Assembly (NCBI GenBank): GCA_020747065.1
Contig: JAGMVK010000009.1
Location: 124,001 to 188,000, forward strand
Direction: 5' to 3'
Length of the DNA stretch: 64,000 nucleotides
Source of the DNA: Cadophora sp. MPI-SDFR-AT-0126
Taxonomy: Eukaryota; Ascomycota; Leotiomycetes; Helotiales; Ploettnerulaceae
Positions 1-14,849 of this stretch are shown here, one piece after another. Numbering within the stretch: position 1 is the first letter of the stretch; each line of letters begins with the position of its first letter. Under the pieces are notes generated by a model that did no database searches, was not told where the DNA came from, and worked only from the letters and a program-made list of their open reading frames with translations. Both the position numbers and the translations under genes were made by a program.

Positions 1-740
1 CAGCACAGAAGTCAATTTGAAGTCGTAAGACGATTTTCGACTACAAGTAGCGAATACATTGATTGCCTTAAGAAGTAATACTTCTAGATCACGAAAACAA
101 CGAGTTTCACATCTATCTAAGAGTGCTTTTCAGGTCTTTATTCACTACCATAAGTTAGTTAAAATACCGACGAAATCAGACGGTAAAGCGTGTAAAGAAG
201 GAAGGTTTTGGAACCGCCTTAGAAAAAGAGTAGCTTTAGCGGAAATCGCAATTAATTCTGGCCGACCGAGTAAGAGATTATACTCTACATTTGAGTGTAA
301 GAGTACTAGATCCACTTTTATAAAGATCATAATTGCTTTGCGTTATATTATCAAAAGTAGTCATTATATACACTGAAATTTAATAACTCCTTGAAATTTT
401 GGTATTCCTCGCTTAATTTAGGGTTATGTTACAAGGGCTTCAGAAGGGCGCTACTGGTGGCAGTTGAGGGGATACCGATAATACATGCTCCCGAGGTAAG
501 TCATTCTATTTGTCAGTGTTTTTTATCTTAATAGTACTGTATAGCTGCTGACTGTGTTTCTTATAGCAAATCTGGGACCATGCCCCTGGAATGACTACTA
601 GATGAGTAAGGTACATGTCACGATCTGAAGGATTACGAGTGTCTTGGCCCTAAGGCTCGCCAGCCTCGCTGTACAGAGAAGCTAAGACTAAGGATGAACT
701 AGTAGGGCTAGTGGTTACATGATATGCTAAACAACTAAAC
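1..740. other. Intergenic / decayed sequence with a possible spliced gene end
   Basis: No recognisable full gene. A 105-codon open frame at 59-376 (+) lacks a convincing start context and resembles nothing I know. At 496-566 there is a textbook fungal intron (GTAAGT donor, GCTGAC branch-like site, TATAG acceptor). Joining its flanks in one frame gives a short open C-terminus that ends at a TGA near 605, so this may be the 3' remnant of a gene whose 5' part is lost. This is inference only. Confidence 0.3.
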
Positions 741-2340
741 GGGCTTATAAGCTTACATTAGAAATTAAAGTTCTATATAAACAAAGTAGTTTCCTAAGTA
801 GTAGGGCTTCGTGCTTAAATTCATATAATATAACGTTTCGTACAATAATTTAGTTGTTTACTTGTTTATTACTTTTTCTTATCTTATCTAAAGTAAATAT
901 AGTTAATTTCTGGCTATTTAAGTTTTTCTCGTGCTCTCTTATATAGCCTTCCACCTCTCTAATCCTTCTTTTCTTTATAGCTTTAGATTCTAAGTGAATA
1001 CTTCTTATTCATATTATATCTTTTAAATATATAAGATAAGAATCCTCGCGAGTCTTTGTCTTACTAAAGCTAAGCGTTATATTATTTAAAGCTCTCTTTA
1101 TAACGTTTAAAAGGATAGTAAATATCCTCCTCTTAAATTATATTATAAGAGGTTACTACGGGACTTAATCTTATATAAAGAAAGCTTATATTAAGTATAA
1201 CTTAAAGAATATATCTAATAACTACTTAAATAACCCTTTTTTCTCTTCTGTAACGATCCGGTATTTACTTATTATAAATACAGAGGCTAGGTTTAATCTC
1301 TAATAATTAAGAAGTAAGTGTATTACATAAATAGTTAAAATAATAACTAGTATAATTAGAAATACTATTTAAGTTAAGTATAAAGCTCTTATCTAATAAT
1401 AGATATACTAGTCTTTTATAGAACTTTTATTCTCCTTAAATTATTCGGAATCTTTAGATCCTAAGGATCTAGTAAAATCCCTAGATCTATTATATAACTT
1501 ATCCTAAGAAACTTATAACTAATTTACTATATTATATAATACTATTATAATAAAATACTATATACTATATATTTCCTAAATTATTATTAGCTCTTATAAG
1601 CTCTACTCCTAGGAGCTACTAAGCTCCCAGGTATACACTTACTCTAAGGATATCTCCTCCTAGGACCCTAGGGTCGCCCAGAAGTGTCTGTAACAGATTA
1701 CTACTAATTGTTTTAGAATTAATACGAAGGGCTAGTAAAAGCGCAAATCAGCTACAATTTCTTTAATTGAAGATAATATAAAGTTAAAGCATTCTTTAGT
1801 TCGTATAAAGACAAGAAAGAGGTATATAATATGCAAAGAAGAGAGTGTTTCTCGAGTAGTCCGGAGAAAGGTTTTAGGAGAGCTTTCAACGAATATCCCA
1901 CTAAATATCAAGAGATCCGAGTATAGGAAAAGGTCTTTTTTTAGCTATAAAGTCTGTATAATCTTCTTATGTAAAGATAGCAGTTACTTTGCCCGGTATC
2001 ATAACCTAAAATAGAGATATTATAATATAAATCTAAATCCCCTCGATTTTTGGTAAGGGAAATAGCCGCTAAGGCGCTAAAAGGGGCAAGCGAAATGCCG
2101 CAGGAGGGGATAGAGTGTTTCCTTCCGTTTTCTCCCGTGTAATGCTTATCGGCTCAAATATACCTTTAACGTTAGTTAAAGGTTAAATACAAGAATTGTT
2201 CTTTCCCCCTAGAGCAGAGATCTATTTTTTAAGCAAGCAATCATATATTAGAAATATATCTTAGCATGAAAATACTTAATTATCTATTTTTGCAATTCTT
2301 AGCACTTTTTTGTCCCTAACTACCTGTATTTCTTTAAATT
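740..2340. repeat. AT-rich RIP-like tract (degenerate repeat)
   Basis: Strongly AT-rich, dense in TA dinucleotides and stop codons in all frames, and without open frames of note between about 740 and 1680. This matches the compositional footprint of RIP on an old repeat. The stretch from about 1680 to 2340 is less extreme. No protein motif can be read in it. A TGTAACGATCC-like motif at 1249 recalls the start of a fungal LTR, but neither a paired end nor a target-site duplication is visible. Confidence 0.6.
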
Positions 2341-2382
2341 GCCTTAGGTAATAAGGCCGCAGCTGAGTTAAGCGGGGCTATA

Positions 2383-2487
2383 GCATCTCAGTCGAGGGCA
2401 TCTCAATCAAGGGCATCTCAATCGAGGGCATCTCAATCAAGGGTATCTCAATCGAGGGCATCTCAGTCAAGGGCGTCTCAGTGGTAA
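2383..2487. repeat. 15-bp minisatellite, about 7 copies
   Basis: Seven head-to-tail copies of a 15-bp unit close to GCATCTCAATCRAGG. Successive units alternate mainly between ...TCGAGG and ...TCAAGG versions, which suggests that a 30-bp dimer was amplified. The last copy is degenerate. The array lies between the AT-rich tract and the decayed membrane-protein gene. Confidence 0.9.
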
Positions 2488-2938
2488 TTCGCAGTTCAAT
2501 CAATTCAACGTCAAAGGCCTGCGTCGCCCACCGGGCGGCCATAGTATTTTATATAAGGCGTTTCGGCTATGTTTTTACATCACGTGTTTGCCTCAGTGAA
2601 CGCTGCTGTCCGTGCACACTGCCTAAACCTTATCGATTTCAGCCACCTTAACACTTACCAAACTGTACATTCTAACGGTTCGTAATTAAATACCAATATT
2701 CTGATGAATTTGGAAGGCTTCGTGTGAGCCGCAGGCTAGCACCTATGTACTTGTGATTAACAAAAGAGGGACAAGTAGGAAGCGGGTGGTCACGTGTAGA
2801 TCGATGTTACCAGGGATTCCGCCCCTGAGAGACATTCCGATCCCACTGTGCACGTTAATAAAACAGGAAGCTTTTCGAGATATACGAACATCATGAATCA
2901 GTTCATTTCACTGTCGGTAGTACTAAACCTCCCTCACA

Positions 2939-4266
2939 ATGTCAGTCTCTTTCGATCTTTTCCTGCCAACTTTTGGCCTGTTCGTCTCAGCGAGCACCGC
3001 TGCTGCTGCCGGCGGCCCCCGGCAAGGATAGTAACTGGAACCCAACGGCCGAGGAACAGCCAGTCTCATCTGGAGTTGCCTCACAACCTTATTTATCTGC
3101 GTTTGGGCTGCACTTCACAACAATGTCCCTTCCGAAAACGACAGCTTTGCGAAGAACTTCTTCCGAAAACTCAAGTGGACATTCGTCTCGGTCATTGCGC
3201 CTGAAATGGTCACAGCGGGCACATTCTTGCAATGGCGCTCCGCTCGGCATTTTGCCCACCGCATGAAGGCAGCGGGATTTATACAATATACGCAGATCCA
3301 TGGATTCTTTTCAAACATGGGGGGAGTCCTTGTCTATCGAGACTGCCCCAAAGCAGATGCCGGCTTTATTTGCGACTGTTACGCTGGCCCGGTTGATGCT
3401 GATGGACTTTATCGCCTGGTGAGCCACGGTCGATTGTTGAAACCTGACGATTTGACAACGAAGAGTATCAATGATAAGAGCAAGGCCGATTGTTTTGTTA
3501 AGGCAATTGCCTGTTTCCAGGCTTTGTGGCAAGGGATTCAATGTATCGGGAGAACAGCACAGGGCCTTCCGTTATCAGCATTGGAATTGGCCACCATGGC
3601 TTACGTAGTTTGTGTACTAGCAAACTATGTCTTTTGGTGGAATAAGCCTCTGGACGTCATAGTACCAACGACTATTTTTCTGGAATGCGGGCAATTTTGC
3701 AGATAGGCGGATCTTTTCAATCAAGCCAGAGCCTTTGCACCAAGCACTCTTGGGGCCAACACAATGTTCGAACGGCCGCAAAATAAGAGTGATGTTAGGG
3801 GCGAGGACGTGTCGCCAACGACAGCTGTAACGGTCACATGAGGATGGAAACTGTAGTAGCTCCAGTAGTTGTCTTCTCTCTCGTCTTCGGTGGCATCCAT
3901 TGTGCAGCATGGAACTTCAGCTTCCCTTCGCAGACGGAGCAAACGCTGTGGCATATTGCTTCCCTAGTCTCGACATTTGGCATACCAGTGGGCTGCGTAC
4001 TAGGGTGCTGCTTTGAATGGTTCGACCTGGCCCACGTGTATAGCGAAAAGTTTCCCCGCCTACGACGCAGGACTGGCGAAACACCGCCTTGGCGGGGAGG
4101 CAAAGCAGGCTGGTTTGATATCTGTGTTAACTGCATGACCTGGTTGCCGTACTCTACCGCAAGACTTATTCTCGTGGTCGATGTATTCATTAGCCTTCGC
4201 TCCCTTCCCGAAGGCACTTATGATACCGTGGAATGGACCAAATTTCTCCCACACTTTTCATGGTAA
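2939..4266 (+). pseudogene. Broken fungal multi-span membrane protein gene
   Basis: The segments read as an uncharacterised fungal integral membrane protein family known mainly from large paralogous sets. They contain an NGRGT-type block, a segment running through APEMVTAGTFLQW, an INDKSKAD...FQALWQGIQCIGR block, FWWNKPLDV, then GGIHCAAWNF, and an end with SLPEGTYDTVEW. These conserved blocks occur in the expected order but in different frames. A start at 2939 runs into TAG TAA near 3028. The frame from about 3046 stays open through 3704. The C-terminal block (about 3838-4263) is in another frame with a stop upstream of it. At least two frame disruptions are needed. Introns could rescue some of these, but I see no good donor/acceptor pair at the breaks, so I call it a pseudogene. 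Function is unknown. Confidence 0.6.
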
Positions 4267-4622
4267 GTTAGTATCTTGTCAATTAAGCAACGTGATGGAT
4301 ATGGAATATCTAAGTTGATGTGTGTCATTTAGATTTCGAACGTCATCCGCCATCTCCACTCTCTACGCAATGGCCGACTAGACATGCTAGATCTAACTAC
4401 TAGCAGAAAAACGATGTACTGAAAACGAGGAATCCCATTGCCAATACATAGGTCAGTAAATCTGAGGAAGTTTCTCTGCCTAGGCGTTCTAGCTAGAGGT
4501 GCTGTTCTATGTTATGGTCCTGGCACAGTTGTTGAACTTGCAGGTCTGAGTTATTGAATTGAAGCGTTATTGAGTGTAGATACAGGGCTGCAGGCTTAAG
4601 TATGCCCAGATTCATCATGTGA
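4267..4622. other. Intergenic, nothing recognised
   Basis: A GTAAGT-like donor directly overlaps the end of the preceding open frame and an acceptor lies near 4331. The spliced reading hits a stop at once, so it adds no coding sequence. Otherwise nothing is seen. Confidence 0.5.
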
Positions 4623-4835
4623 TTAGCTTGCAGGGGCGGCCATAACCGCATGCCCACAAGGTCTTCCGTATTCCTGGAACATCAAACAAGTACAAATTTG
4701 TCTTTCCAAGTCCACAATCCAATCCTTTCCTTCTCTATCAATGACTTGCGCGATATTCTCATCTGCAAGAATTACTCGGTATCGTCTAGCATTTTCGTAT
4801 CTTGCCTCGAATCCAGCCTTAGCTTGATTAGTCAA
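4623..4835 (-). pseudogene. MULE transposase C-terminal fragment (SWIM zinc finger)
   Basis: The 70-residue open frame ends with WIVDLERQICTCLMFQEYG followed by RPCGHAV, which is the CxC...CxH SWIM zinc-finger signature found near the C-terminus of Mutator-like (MULE) transposases. No DDE catalytic core or host gene is visible around it, so this is a transposon relic. It lies next to a SAM-domain fragment on the same strand. Confidence 0.6.
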
Positions 4836-4873
4836 ACGCCTCGACTAGTATGAAGACGACCATCTTGATTGAG

Positions 4874-5122
4874 CTAGGTGTCTAGCGACGCTCTATAATA
4901 GCGTGGAGGCGAGCTCGAAGAGGAGGTCGTGACCTCGGATCGTTGTCTGGCGGTTTCTCGCTGTATTTTCCTGCGATGACCCCGCTTCACCCCAAATACA
5001 CCGAAGTCAGATTCTGTTATGTTGCAGAGCAAACGCCAATCACTAAAGCCTGATCCTACGAAGATTGGCAGATATTGCTCGAGACCAAGGCGTACAAAAG
5101 TTTGTTTGAATTCTGTATCCAT
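4874..5122 (-). pseudogene. SAM-domain fragment
   Basis: The 82-residue open frame begins MDTEFKQTFVRLGLEQYLP and continues through ...ITESDFGVFGVKRGHRRKIQRE, a good match to a sterile alpha motif of the type found at the N-terminus of fungal SAM/HMG-box proteins. It is followed by a Ser-rich tail and a stop. No HMG box follows on this strand. It may be a truncated gene copy carried by or next to the MULE relic, or a short gene encoding only SAM. SAM domains mediate protein-protein (rarely RNA) binding. Confidence 0.5.
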
Positions 5123-5274
5123 AATATTGGCAGATCTTGGGAGGCGGAGATTCTCGCTTAAGTAGTGCCTTTCCTGCCCCTCCCTTAGAACTTTCTAGAG
5201 GATGGAGCGGCTCTATATTATTCCGAACCAATCACATTTAGTTCCTATGACACCTCATATGACGTAATTTACAT

Positions 5275-5630
5275 GGTGGCTCTCTAGTATACTTCTAAGT
5301 ACTTTGTACAGTGGTGGTTTCCTCCTTCAGCTCGCCTCAAACTCTATAATTCGTTCACGGCTTACGGTAGCTTTTTTCTCCTAAGAATTCTCGCTCTCCG
5401 GACGACCCTTCTACTCAATAAGGTATTTAACCCTTTTACGTAACACCCGCTTCTTAAGTAGCCGCACGCCCAAGTAGTTCCCTTAATAAGTCGCCTCAAA
5501 CCTTTCGACAACCTCTAGGCTTATATCCTTCCGCTTCTACCACGTATTACCCTCGTGCAGAAATCCTTTCCACTTCACAAGGTACCAAGTCGTGTTACCT
5601 CGTTTCCACTTAGCAAGCAACGCTTTAGCC
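5275..5630 (-). repeat. RIP-mutated double chromodomain of a gypsy retrotransposon
   Basis: Read on the minus strand, the sequence gives a chromodomain signature (TWYLVKWKGF, then NTW) with a tryptophan codon turned to a stop, an acidic linker, and then a second unit (RKRVKYLIE-stop-KG ... SRERIIEFEAS). The stops fall where conserved Trp or Gln codons are expected, as RIP (C to T on the opposite strand) would produce. Paired chromodomain-like modules near the integrase C-terminus are known in fungal chromoviruses. No intact pol is next to it. Confidence 0.55.
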
Positions 5631-6205
5631 TCTCTCGGTATCAATTACAACTGGCTGGCTTGAGAACCGAACATCTTGTGACTTTACTTTATTGCTGATA
5701 CCAACCGACGAGCCTGTACGCCGCGTGCCGGTCAGAACCGGGAACGTTACAGTGGTTCCAAGGAGTGGTCAAAGAGTATCTTATTCTCTGCCAATGATGT
5801 ACGAATCTCTGTGAGTTAATATCCACCCTGCCAAGCCATGTAAAACTTCAATGAAACTAAAATGAAATCTATGAGTGCACATGGAGCGGCGGATAATTAG
5901 TGGATGACTACTGGAGCCCGGGCGAGGAGTGGTACTGTAGGCCGGTCCAGGTCTAATCGCCAAGAAATTTGGGGAGGTGCAGGTATTTGTCACGTGCAGC
6001 ACACTGGAAGGCTTTTCTGTTAACGGCAATAATAACCGCCCGTTTTTTCTTTCCCCTAGTGTAGGAGTTTTCTAGTGTCCGACAACGCTACATACAGTAC
6101 TGCCGAGAGCCGCTGTTTCCCCACTAAGCTCAACCGAACGAAATGAAAACGCGATAAATTGCATTTGTCCCCGTCTGAAAACCCAGGATTTCTAGGAGAG
6201 CTTCT
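5631..6205. other. Intergenic / 5' region of the oxidase gene
   Basis: The first part may still belong to the decayed retroelement. From about 5760 the composition is normal. No gene is recognised and no clear TATA box is seen before the ATG at 6206. Confidence 0.4.
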
Positions 6206-7639
6206 ATGGTCAAGATGGCTTCAGACAAAGGCTCATACCTCATCGTGGGAGCTGGAGTGTTTGGAGTATCTACGGCCTATCATCTAATCCAGAAGTACCC
6301 TGACGCATCGGTGACTCTGATTGACCGGGATGCATTTGACGCAGAGAGTCGCGTGGCTGCCTCGTGGGACTGGAATAAAGTGGTGCGAGCCGACTACGAC
6401 GACATAGTATACTGCCAACTAGGACTAGAGGCTCAAGACGTCTTCAAGTCTGATCCGCTTTGGAAACCGTACTTCCATGAGACCGGGATCTACTGGATCT
6501 GTCGCAGCGAATACGCACAGGACGTCATCGACAACTACAAGAAACTCGGCCGCAATGCTGATCTTTCTGCCGTGCCAGTTGACGAGGCCCGCAAGATGTA
6601 CGGTGGCCTTTTCGACGACGCTGATTATACTGGTGTCAAGGAGGTGCTCGTCAATAGAACTAGTGGTTGGGCTGCTGCTGGAGATTGTTTGCGAGCTGTC
6701 ACACGCAAAGCCCTGGAACTAGGTGTCAAATATGTGACGGCTGAAGTTGCAACGTTACAATTTGATGATCGTGGTCGCTGTTATGGAGTTAAGACAGCAA
6801 CTGGAGAGACCTTGGCAGCCTCGCATGTTATCCTTTGCACTGGGGCATTCACGCCGAAACTACTGGAGTTTAGTGCTGAGAGCAGTGGTCTGACTGACCT
6901 TCGCGCTGGACAGAGAATTCTAGCTGGCGGCATTGCGACAGGTATGACTCGACTCGACGACCAGACGTACAAGAGATTTGCTGCTATGCCTGTGGGTGTA
7001 CAAGGGTATACTGTAGAAACAGGTACTTTGTAAACTGGATATGTCCATTGTGCGCTGATAGCTAACTGCCAAACAGGACCCTTCATTGGTAGTCTTCCGC
7101 CGACTGAAGAAAGAGAGCTCAAGTGGTGGGGACAGACGATATTCAAAAATACCCAGGAAGTGTTACCTGGCCGCCACATTTCAATGCCGCCTCCGGAGCC
7201 AGACTACGCTCAGTGGGCGGTTCCTAGGAGACTCAAGGAAGACATTCGCTATGCGAACGATGTGTTTTACGGAAGCAAGGGGGCAAATTGGAAGCTGGAG
7301 AAGCATCGAATCTGCTGGTAAAGCGATACACTCGAGTGACAATATGCGACTAACTAACCTCTTGAAAGGGACGCCTTCACGACCAGCTCAGACTTTATCA
7401 TCTCGCCACACTCAGCCTCAGATGGGCTATATGTCGCAACCTGCGGTTCGTTCCACGGCTGGAAGTTCTTTCCAGTGCTTGGTAAGTATGTAATACAAAT
7501 GTTGGAGGGCTCGATGTCTCCCGAATTGGCGGAAAAATGGGCTTGGAATCGGGAGCGGCCAGATCCATCTCTTAATGCAGATTGGCCGAGGGCGGAGATG
7601 AAAGATCTATCAGACCCAGTCAGACCTTCAAAGCTCTAA
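6206..7639 (+). CDS. Sarcosine oxidase / fructosyl amino acid oxidase-like FAD enzyme
   Basis: FAD-dependent amine oxidase of the DAO fold, predicted to oxidise a secondary amine (sarcosine, N-methyl or fructosyl amino acid) with release of H2O2. Predicted exons are 6206-7022, 7077-7317 and 7369-7639, with introns of 54 and 51 nt carrying CTAAC branch sites, giving 442 aa. The N-terminus has the dinucleotide-binding GAGVFG motif (residues 15-20). The C-terminal part has HRICWDAFT, whose Cys is at the position of the covalent flavin cysteine of MSOX/FAOX enzymes, followed by FIISPHSASDGLYVATCG and SFHGWKFFPVLGKYV, the conserved family end. Start chosen: ATG at 6206, with an alternative in-frame ATG three codons later. 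No peroxisomal SKL is seen; the protein ends PSKL-stop, close to a PTS1-like SKL, so peroxisomal location is plausible. It sits in a repeat-rich region with two related catabolic genes. Confidence 0.82.
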
Positions 7640-9240
7640 CAATGGAAATTGCCAAGTTTCACTAGCCATAATATTAGTTGAAGTTCTGTTCTAGTTTCTA
7701 GCGCAGCTAGGTAGAAATTAGGTGATGCTCTAACGTGCGTGAGATGGGAACTTTAGGTTACATTTCTGTATCCCTTAACAAACAGTAAAAGTTTCGAAGC
7801 ATTCTCCTTACACTTGCAATTATCTTCTAGAAAAGTCGAAATGTGTTCTTAGAATACCTTCTAATACATTAAAGTAAGCTCCGAGGAGCAAAATTCTCGA
7901 AGGTTTACCCGTTCGGTCTATAGTTGTCAAGCTTCGCAGCTGTTTAGATTCGCGTGTTATTGGATAGTATTTGGCTGAAACTTGGTATCTTGCCTTCTAC
8001 TGACTAACCTCGAACAATTTAGTGTGCTGGAAGTTAGCACAAATACTACAATCGCTCTGATTGTCAAAGCTAAGATAGAACTTTTATTAAAAGAATTGTC
8101 TGCCTTATCTCTATAAGTGTCACTAGGAACGTGTGGCGCTAAGGGGGCAGTGAATGTCGGGGTAGTGTGAATGCCTTTAAGGTCACGTGGAGGGCTTTTT
8201 GTTACCTTATAAGCTTGCCTTCAGTCGTTAGACTGAAAAATCAACTCTTTGCACCCCCCTCCTCGAAATTCATCCTCCTTTCTAGGGCAAGGTACTGTAG
8301 CGAGCCTCTAATTTAAGCGACGACTATTGAATTTTCAAGATTCATTTAAATCAATCAATTTCACACCTTATTTCTATGATTTTCTATGATATAACGCAAA
8401 ACAATGGGGTAAAGGTACCGTCTTCAAAGCCTGTATGTATTACCTGATTGGACTCAGTTGAGGTAGCAGCTGTAGTACCCTAAGACATCGCATTTGCCCC
8501 CTTTCCTTAGTTTTCTTTTACTTCACGATGTTTTGATATATACTAGAGGAGATTCGATACGTGCTTGTTGCGGCATATTCTTGTTTCCGGAGACGTTCGA
8601 ACAAGACAGTTAATGCGAATAGATTGTCTAAATAGACGTGATATAACGAGCCTAGTAGTTACTTAAGAAGATGTAATACAACCGATTAAGTAGCATTTAA
8701 CTCTCGCATTTTGCGGACCTTGTGTGCACCGCCGAATCGTCTTAGTTAGTAGTAGCTCCACGGTAAAAAGAAGCCCCTTTATGTAACTATCTATATCTTA
8801 ATATCAGTGGAAGTAGGTTTGTTTGAGATTGTAGTAATAAGGCGAGATCTCCTAGTATATCGCTTGATAGCTTCGTTTACGGCGAGTTCTTGGCTATGTT
8901 TCAAGTTTGATGTTTACACTCACTCGATCAAAGATATAAGACTTCTTATCTTTATATATACGAAATCGCCGCCAAAGCTCTTAACACTTATTACGGGGAA
9001 AGACCTTTGTAGTAGTATAAAAAGGGGTTATCGGCTTTGTATCCTAGTAATCGAATATTACGTTAATAAGATAAACTGTTATATAAATACATATAACTAA
9101 TTACAGGTATATTTCCTTTCAATAAATAAGAAATTAATTCTTTGCACGAGAATTTGGCTTGAAGTCATCGTCGGGTAAAGTCCTTTGGTAGCTATTTGTA
9201 GCGGAAACGATTTGGTCTATTATGTCTTCGTTATAATATT
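7640..9240. other. AT-rich intergenic, no gene recognised
   Basis: Moderately to strongly AT-rich with partial RIP-like character. A 97-codon open frame near 8807-9100 starts at GTG, has biased AT-rich codons and matches nothing I recognise. I see no RNA gene or clear mobile-element ends. Confidence 0.5.
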
Positions 9241-11229
9241 AAGTGAATAGGGGAATAGGGTCCTCTAGAGAACAGAAATCAGGTAAAGTAGCCTGGAAGT
9301 CGAAATCCTCTAATATTATTGGCTCAAATCGCGTTCCCCGTTGTTATAAAGATTGGACTTTCGATCGGAGAGTGCCTGCATCGGTGGGATCTGGGTATAC
9401 GTTTTCAGGAATCGTGAGTGCATCAATATCTCACCCAAAAAGGCAAGAGAGGTACTCATCGCAAGTAGATACTATAAAGAGGTTATATTGTCAACCCCAG
9501 ACAACCTGGATGTGCGCGTATGCCATCGGGACAGCGACAACGGCAACGAGCGGGCTTGACTTCAATCTTCTCCTTCCCGAGCGCGCCCCCCCACTCTTTA
9601 CTCATACTAAATGAGAGGAGCGCCTCATGTGACGTGGAGCAGCGCACCAGTGGATAAAGTCGCCCTTTTGGGCCTAGCCAACCCCACGGGGAACGCGGCA
9701 GCAAAGAACCCCGCATTGACCTCAGACCAGTTGGCCATCGGCAAATCGTCCCATTATGAGGACCCAGGAATACGAGTAATCTTTGATGGCTGGAAGGGAG
9801 CCACGTCATCTCCGTTCAGGATTGGAGACTCTGAAATACAAGAAACTTTAATGACAGGAAACTCATCTAGGTAATAAGAAGGCCCGCCAGCTAATTTTTC
9901 TATCTTGCATGAACAGGGAGATTATTCCCTACTTTGGTTGAAAAGTTCTCCCAAGTGTTGTGTATGCCGCCAAACACCCGGGTGGACGCTCGCTCGCTCT
10001 ATACTACGCCCACGCATAATAGAAAGAGGGCCTTTATTCTGTTTTAGCGAAATAGAAGAAACGTGGGAGCTTTGCCACGGCTATGTCTCTTCAACTCAAA
10101 TCGTAAAAACTTTGATGGTGCAATACTTGTTGACTCCTCCACGTGATCCTGTCTTGATTTAATTGTCTAGTACTTGATAAAGTAGGAGAACTTTAAATGT
10201 ATTGTAAGGAGTATTCATCTGCAGGCTAGCAAAGGAACAGGAAAACCACTCTGCGGTACGCTAGTTTGTAGCGAGGGCTGTTAAAAGGTGAAACATGAAA
10301 CGAACTTCACTTCTGTTGCTTCTCTCTGGCTTTATGCCTAGCTAAGATAGAGAAATACCCTACTAGGGTACCAGTAGAGATTGAACTCACAGCTCTAAAG
10401 TAGCGATCTTAAGAACTTCTCCACTATCCTTGACGAAATCGACGGAATGCCCAAACAATGGGCACTATCTTTCCCGTTCCCTTCTGTAGTCGCACTGCTT
10501 CATTGTCTAGTTCCACAGTAATTTGCACGGCCCTTTCTATAAAGCCAACCATAAGTGCAAAATCCGGTGACTTAAATCCAATCGTTAATGTAGGCGCTTA
10601 GGCTTGGCCGCACTGGAGTTATCGCTGATATGTCTCCCGGAATACTGTCAACGCCGTAGGGTTCTAGAAAAAGGTCTACTTGGCGCTATTGGATCTCGGT
10701 AACCTCTAAACTCATATCGCCGTCTTCCATTCCCACATAGGGACATACAATTAAGCGATTGCCAGTTTGGGCAGGTTTGTTGTCTGGCGGTCTTGCTTTT
10801 AGACCATTTCTACCTCATAGAGGGCAATGAGCACCGTCGGCGATTTTGTGTTGTTGCTATGGCTGAGGGCCAGGAGTGTGTCGTATTTGAATTCATCCCA
10901 CAAAACTCATCCTTTAGGAGGAGCTTGACTGGTGATAAGCTGGTAGGAAAAGGATCCTTGGCGGTAAATTCAGGCCAGAAGACGTTCGATACGTAGCTCG
11001 TAATTCCGCAGTTTCTTTTTGATAAATCGACAAGACTCTGGAGTTTCAGGAAATAATCATTGGTACAGCCTCTGATAATTTGAGTAACGTCTTGTGTTAT
11101 GCCTGGTGCCCTTTTCTGGGTCAACTACCCTCGCCTGCCTCTTAACCTAAAATAAAGCTCACATGCCTATTGACGATATGTCTGATGTACTTCTACCTTA
11201 TATATCGATACCTGGGGTCGACGGCGCTA
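9241..11229. other. Decayed intergenic region with short unrecognised frames
   Basis: Several open frames of 85-123 codons (for example 9243-9614 +, 9905-10162 +, 10810-11124 -) overlap one another and show no domain, signal peptide or splice continuity. The minus-strand frame ending at 10810 and the sequence beyond it read partly like diverged coding sequence with stops, so a dead gene is possible. A tRNA-like pol III signature lies at 10366-10434 (listed separately). Confidence 0.4.
10366..10434 (-). repeat. tRNA-like relic (A-box and degraded B-box)
   Basis: On the minus strand TAGTGGAGAAG matches the pol III A-box consensus exactly. About 35 nt downstream AGTTCAATCTC resembles a B-box with transition changes. 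The acceptor stem does not pair well, so this is not a functional tRNA. It could be a RIP-mutated tRNA gene or the head of a tRNA-derived SINE. Confidence 0.3.

Positions 11230-14849
<3,620 letters not shown>

Noticed and set aside
1249..1695. Possible solo LTR beginning TGTAACGATCC
   Set aside because: The right end is not a convincing match and the flanks show no target-site duplication.
2383..2487. CRISPR-like short repeats
   Set aside because: The units are contiguous with no unique spacers, and the host is a eukaryote. It is a minisatellite.
4262..4331. Terminal intron in the decayed membrane-protein gene
   Set aside because: Splicing gives an immediate TGA; the family normally ends at this point anyway.
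5740..5752. Minus-strand TGTAACGTTCC as an LTR start
   Set aside because: It would lie upstream of the chromodomain in the element's own direction, and no matching end was found.
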